Below are positions 6,159 through 9,067 of a stretch of DNA of 9,067 bases, in pieces (positions within the stretch are counted from its first letter, which is position 1; the number at the start of each line of letters is the position of its first letter). The notes beneath the pieces were generated by a model that saw only the letters and a program-made list of their open reading frames with translations, ran no database searches and was not told the origin of the DNA. The position numbers and the translations under genes were made by a program. Origin of the DNA: Candidatus Rokuibacteriota bacterium (GTDB lineage: Bacteria; Methylomirabilota; Methylomirabilia; Rokubacteriales; CSP1-6); NCBI GenBank assembly GCA_016201575.1, contig JACQCN010000271.1:1-9067 (forward strand), in the 5' to 3' direction.

Positions 6159-7130
6159 ATGCGTGAGATCAGCTTTCAGAAAGCGCTCGATGAAGCCGTC
6201 GCCGAGGAGATGCGGCGCGATCCGCGGATCATCGTCATGGCGACCGATTTCACCGGCGACCCTGTCAAGGAGTTCGGTCCGGCGCGCGTGCGCTTCACGC
6301 CGATCTCCGAAGCGGTGCTGACCGGCATGGGCCTCGGCGCGGCGGGCTGCGGCTTCCGGCCCATCGTGAACTGGCGGATGGTGACGTTCTCGTTCGTGGC
6401 GATGGATCAGATCGTCAACCAGGCGAGCAAGATCCGTTACATGTTCGGCGGGCAGGCCGATTTCCCGGTGACCTACCGCTGTACCACCGGCGGCGGCATC
6501 GGCCTCGCCGCGCAGCACTCGCAGAGCCCGTACTCGATGTGGATGCATCTCGCGGGTCTGAAGATCATCCTCCCGTCGACCCCGGCCGACGCCAAGGGCC
6601 TGCTCAAGAGCGCCATCCGCGACAACAACCCCGTGGTCTCCTTCGAGTGCAGCCGGCTGGCCACGGTGACCGGCCCGGTTCCGGACGGAGACCATCTCGT
6701 GCCGATCGGCGTCGCGGAGGTGAAGCGCGCGGGCACGGACGTGACCATCGTGGGGCTTGCCTACTACGTGCAAGAAGCGCTGGCGGTGGCGGAGGAGCTG
6801 GTGCGCGAGGGCATCTCCATCGAGGTGGTCGACCCGCGGACGCTCGTCCCGATGGATGCCGACACGGTGCGCGCCTCGGTGCGAAAGACCGGTCGCGTCG
6901 TCATCGTGGACGAGGCGCCCGCGACGTGCTCGGCGGCGTCGGAGATTTCGGCGCTGCTCGTCGAGGATCCTGACACGTTTCGCGTGTTGAAAGCCCCCGT
7001 CCGCCGCGTCTGTGCCGTCCCCGTGCCCGTGCCCTACAGCCCGCCGCTGGAACGAGCAGCCCTGCCGAATCGGGACGACATCAAGACCGCGGTCTACGCG
7101 GTGCTCAAGGACTCCCTGCGTCCGGTGTAG
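6159..7130 (+). CDS. thiamine-diphosphate-dependent dehydrogenase E1 component, beta subunit
   Basis: Partner of the alpha subunit upstream: 323 residues, the normal length for AcoB/PdhB-type E1-beta. Visible blocks are the N-terminal REISFQKALDEAVAEEM, the TPISEA segment carrying the conserved glutamate (E51) that activates the thiamine ring, MFGGQADFPVTYR, HSQSPYSMWMHLAGLKIILP followed by STPADAKGLL, and a transketolase-C-like end with VVDPRTLVPMD and VIVDEAP. AGGA with a 7-base spacer supports the ATG, and the 18-base gap to E1-alpha implies one operon. No lipoyl-acyltransferase (E2) or dihydrolipoamide dehydrogenase (E3) follows, so the complex must borrow these from elsewhere or the downstream part of the operon has been lost. 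The stop is TAG. Confidence 0.93.
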   Translation: MREISFQKALDEAVAEEMRRDPRIIVMATDFTGDPVKEFGPARVRFTPISEAVLTGMGLGAAGCGFRPIVNWRMVTFSFVAMDQIVNQASKIRYMFGGQADFPVTYRCTTGGGIGLAAQHSQSPYSMWMHLAGLKIILPSTPADAKGLLKSAIRDNNPVVSFECSRLATVTGPVPDGDHLVPIGVAEVKRAGTDVTIVGLAYYVQEALAVAEELVREGISIEVVDPRTLVPMDADTVRASVRKTGRVVIVDEAPATCSAASEISALLVEDPDTFRVLKAPVRRVCAVPVPVPYSPPLERAALPNRDDIKTAVYAVLKDSLRPV

Positions 7131-7333
7131 CTCAGCTCGGCGGGGTCCTCGAGCCCCAACCGGCGGATGGAGATCTCGAAGCGGTCCTGCATCCGGGAAT
7201 CGTTCGCGTTCAGGTTCCGGGTGAAGCGAAGACATCGGCAACGGAGATCATCGATGCCCCCGGGGATGCGGCGTTGATCGGGGTCGAGTTCACGACGTTC
7301 TCGCTCGGCCGCGTGCAGCCCGTGCTCGCCTGA
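7131..7333 (+). pseudogene. C-terminal remnant of an unidentified protein
   Basis: One rightward frame (codons in phase with 7127) is open across the gap and reads as convincing protein: GGVLEPQPADGDLEAVLHPG, IVRVQVPGEAKTSATEIIDA, then GVEFTTFSLGRVQPVLA and TGA at 7331-7333. The frame has no plausible start or ribosome binding site and runs backwards into E1-beta in the wrong phase. It therefore looks like the tail of a gene whose front was lost at the E1-beta stop. It ends 4 bases before the next start, as an operon neighbour would. I do not recognise the family; it is not an obvious E2 or lipoyl domain. Confidence 0.4.
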
Positions 7334-7337
7334 TCGC

Positions 7338-7742
7338 GTGCCCACGGGCCACGCTCCCCGGATGGCGGTGCACCGGCGCGGCCGCGGTCCCGACGTCGTC
7401 CTCTTTCATGGCGGCATGGAATCGTGGAAGCACTGGATCAGGAACGTGGAGCCGCTCGCCGCACGCTTCACCGTGCACGCGCTCGACCACCCGTCGTACG
7501 GCGCCTCGGCGGCCGTCGCGCGCGAGACTACCGGCGCCGAGTACCTCGACCTCGTGCACGATCTGTTCATTGAGATGTTCCCGGGTGATGGCCCGCTGCG
7601 GTTTCCCGGGTTCTCGTTCGGAGGGGTGATCGCCGCGAACCTCGCGCGGCGACTCGCGCCGCGGGTGACGCACCTGTGCCTGACCCGCCCGCGAATTCTG
7701 CATGTCGGGGCCCGGCCCCTCCTGCGCCATACTCGTCGGTGA
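7338..7742 (+). pseudogene. alpha/beta hydrolase, truncated after the nucleophile half
   Basis: From GTG 7338 the protein shows the alpha/beta-hydrolase start: VVLFHGGMESWKHW (oxyanion HGG at 24-26), a second strand VHALDHPSYG, and the nucleophile elbow GFSFG with Ser93. Family character continues to RVTHLCL (about residue 115, base 7684). It then changes to PRILHVGARPLLRHTRR and stops at 7740-7742. The second half of the fold, which carries the catalytic Asp and His, is missing, so the product should be inactive; typical members have 250-300 residues. An ATG at 7362 is an alternative start. The frame's end overlaps a possible GTG start of the channel gene, probably because the deletion fused it to that gene's upstream region. 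Confidence 0.7.
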
Positions 7743-7744
7743 CG

Positions 7745-8779
7745 ATGGACGGCGTTGCGATCCGCTCCCTGCGCGTCCGGCTCGTCCTGCCGCTGGCGGT
7801 CGTGATCGCCGTGGTGGCGGTTGGCACCCTCGGCTACCACTGGCTCTGGCGGGCGGCGGGCGGGACGTGGCTCGACGCGCTCTTCATGACCGTCACGACG
7901 ATCACGACGATCGGCTACGCCGAGGTCCGGCCCCTCGACTCCGCGGGGCGCATCTTCACGATGTTCGTCGCCGTCACCGGCATCGGCAGCCTCTTCTACA
8001 CCCTCGGCGTGGTCATGGAGTACCTGGTCGCCGTCCGGCTGGCCGACATCAGGGGGAGACGCAAAATGGACCGGCAGATCGACACGCTCAGCGGCCACGT
8101 GATCCTGGCCGGCCTCGGCCGCGTCGGCCGGCAGGCGGCGCAAGAATTGCGGGCGGCCCAGGTGCCGTTCGCCGTCGTGGATCCGGGCCAGGACGCGATC
8201 CGGCAGGCGGAGGAGCGCGGGTACCTGTGCCTCCAGGGCGACGCCACCGAGGACGCGGTGCTCGAGCGCCTGGGCATCCGCCGGGCGCGCGGGCTCATCG
8301 CGACCACCGCCAACGACGCCACCAACATGTACATCGTGCTCTCCGCGCGCGTCCTGAACCCGGGGCTCCACATCGTCTCGCGCGCCGTCGACGAGGCCAG
8401 CGTGGCCAAGCTGATCCGCGCCGGCGCCAATCGCGCCATCAGCCCCTACGCGATCGGCGGCCACCGCCTCGCCCACCTGATCATCAACCCGACGGTGGTG
8501 GACTTCTTCGAGACGGCGCTCCGGAAGGGCAGCGAGGCGCTCAACATCGAGGACCTCGCGCTGGCCTCCGACAGCCCGGCGGTGGGCCGCTCGCTGGAGG
8601 ACCTGGCGATCCGCCAGGCGACGGGGGCGACGGTGCTGGCGATCATGCGCGACGCGAACCCGATCGTGAACCCGCCGGGCGACCTGACGCTGCGCGCCGG
8701 CGACCACCTGCTCGCGCTGGGGACGGGCGACCAGCTCGAACGGCTGGAGAAGCTGATCGGCGGCCGGGCGGAAACCTAG
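7745..8779 (+). CDS. potassium channel with two transmembrane helices and RCK (TrkA-N/TrkA-C) regulatory domain
   Basis: A 344-residue MthK/KCh-type ion channel of the inner membrane. TM1 spans about 13-32 (VLPLAVVIAVVAVGTLG) and TM2 about 68-93. The pore helix leads to the filter TTIGYAE (54-60), a variant of TVGYGD in which A59-E60 replaces Gly-Asp. After a short linker the RCK-N Rossmann domain begins at about 117, with GLGRVG at 123-128 and acidic D146 ending the second strand (binding of nucleotide or another ligand is family knowledge). An RCK-C/TrkA-C domain with GRSLEDL and LRAGDHLLALG occupies about 265-340. A tetrameric pore gated by an octameric RCK ring is expected. ATG 7745 is chosen; GTG 7739 overlaps the upstream stop, and neither has a clear ribosome binding site. 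An internal start is listed separately. The stop lies inside a palindrome arm. Confidence 0.92.
   Translation: MDGVAIRSLRVRLVLPLAVVIAVVAVGTLGYHWLWRAAGGTWLDALFMTVTTITTIGYAEVRPLDSAGRIFTMFVAVTGIGSLFYTLGVVMEYLVAVRLADIRGRRKMDRQIDTLSGHVILAGLGRVGRQAAQELRAAQVPFAVVDPGQDAIRQAEERGYLCLQGDATEDAVLERLGIRRARGLIATTANDATNMYIVLSARVLNPGLHIVSRAVDEASVAKLIRAGANRAISPYAIGGHRLAHLIINPTVVDFFETALRKGSEALNIEDLALASDSPAVGRSLEDLAIRQATGATVLAIMRDANPIVNPPGDLTLRAGDHLLALGTGDQLERLEKLIGGRAET
8051..8068 (+). promoter_or_regulatory. internal ribosome binding site and ATG for an RCK-only channel subunit
   Basis: Inside the channel gene, AGGGGGAG (8051-8058) stands 7 bases before an in-frame ATG at 8066, codon 108. It is much stronger than anything before the full-length start. 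The ATG lies between TM2 and the Rossmann domain, so initiation there yields a 237-residue soluble RCK protein. In MthK an internal start at Met107 makes exactly such a subunit, completing the octameric gating ring. The site is directly visible; its use is inferred. Confidence 0.6.
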
Positions 8780-8993
8780 CGGGCATTATTCGCGAACGGC
8801 GCTGGCGCGACCGGGCGGGTGGCGCAGGGTGCAGTCCCCGCGGGGCCGGCGCAGGGGGCCCCCCTCGTCCCGTCCGCCGCGCGCAACGCGGCGTTCGGGC
8901 GAGTGGGTGACGGAGCCGGACCCGCGGGGACTGGGCCCTGCGACAGGCTCCGCCCGCCACACGCGACTACCGTTCGTGAATACTGCGGGCTAG
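8776..8993. repeat. 218-bp imperfect palindrome between convergent genes
   Basis: The outer 24-base arms (8776-8799 and 8970-8993) match inverted at 20 of 24 positions and both begin with CTAG. A second pair of arms (8823-8849 and 8916-8942) matches at 24 of 27, and the intervening 23- and 27-base segments are partly similar. The centre holds smaller palindromes, including a 7-bp stem with a 5-base loop (CGCCGCG … CGCGGCG). The TAG stops of the rightward channel gene and the leftward gene fall in the two outer CTAG ends. There is no ORF and no T-run. It could be a non-autonomous transposable element (MITE-like), a bidirectional terminator or a structured RNA. Confidence 0.65.
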
Positions 8994-9067
8994 ACGGTGC
9001 GGAAGATCGGGCCGCGGGCGTCGTCGAGCGCGTCGACCGCGACGGCCTGGCCCGCGGCGAGCCGGTC
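8990..9067 (-). CDS. 3' end of an unidentified leftward gene (partial)
   Basis: The leftward frame entering from the window edge reads DRLAAGQAVAVDALDDARGP then IFRTV and stops with TAG at 8992-8990. Codon bias fits a real gene, and it converges on the channel gene. Its stop lies in the outer arm of the palindrome, mirroring the channel gene's stop. Twenty-five residues are too few to assign a family. Confidence 0.5.
   Translation of the reverse strand, partial: DRLAAGQAVAVDALDDARGPIFRTV

Noticed and set aside
5142..7241. 699-codon leftward ORF spanning both E1 genes
   Set aside because: His/Arg/Asp-rich low-complexity shadow typical of the antisense of GC-rich genes; both E1 subunits are unmistakable on the plus strand.
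7094..7345. Leftward frame with DRFEISIRRLGLEDPAELS
   Set aside because: Looks partly coding, but the opposite-strand frame ending at 7333 has better composition and stops just before the next gene; the leftward frame has no start signal or continuation.
7406..8707. 433-codon leftward ORF opposite the channel
   Set aside because: Composition of a shadow frame; channel and RCK motifs are clear on the plus strand.
1..9067. CRISPR array, phage defence cassette or rRNA/tRNA genes
   Set aside because: No regularly spaced direct repeats, no cas-like or nuclease proteins and no structural RNA signatures were found by reading both strands.

Overview
High-GC bacterial chromosome (roughly 70% G+C by eye, with strong G/C third-position bias and long antisense shadow ORFs). 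Enzyme types and gene style suggest an uncultivated soil or sediment lineage such as Rokubacteria/Methylomirabilota or a deltaproteobacterium. That placement is inference; no phylogenetic marker gene is present.

Left part (1-3505). A leftward pair (start of an unidentified gene, and an ACAD10/11-type phosphotransferase) diverges from a rightward acyl-CoA dehydrogenase. Between them lies a good sigma70-like promoter and a leader with three consecutive perfect hairpins. The dehydrogenase carries one clean internal deletion that shifts the frame and removes its usual flavin-contact motif. After two short tail-like coding stretches comes an intact HAD-family phosphatase. Kinase, dehydrogenase and HAD together are the three domain types fused in animal ACAD10; the kinase-dehydrogenase pair resembles bacterial LvaA/LvaC, which remove a 4-hydroxyl group from acyl-CoAs via a phospho-intermediate.

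Middle part (3512-5166). This is a stretch of broken genes: an Asp-box (BNR/sialidase-like) beta-propeller gene with a one-base insertion, an amber codon and a truncated end; a 150-bp scrap of IS91-family transposase; a leftward tandem-domain EthD-like gene, also with an amber codon and no C-terminal end; and an N-terminus joined out of frame to a foreign-looking C-terminus.

Right part (5172-9067). Intact E1-alpha and E1-beta subunits of a thiamine-diphosphate 2-oxoacid/acetoin-type dehydrogenase form an operon with no E2 or E3 in view. They are followed by a start-less C-terminal remnant, a truncated alpha/beta hydrolase, and an intact two-helix potassium channel with an RCK domain. The channel gene has a strong internal ribosome binding site exactly before the RCK domain, as in MthK. 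It converges on a leftward gene; the gap is a 218-bp imperfect palindrome whose outer arms contain both stop codons.

The most notable signals are the internal start in the channel gene, the convergent palindrome and the three-hairpin leader. The repeated clean truncations mean either an eroding region or assembly collapse, which only read mapping can separate.
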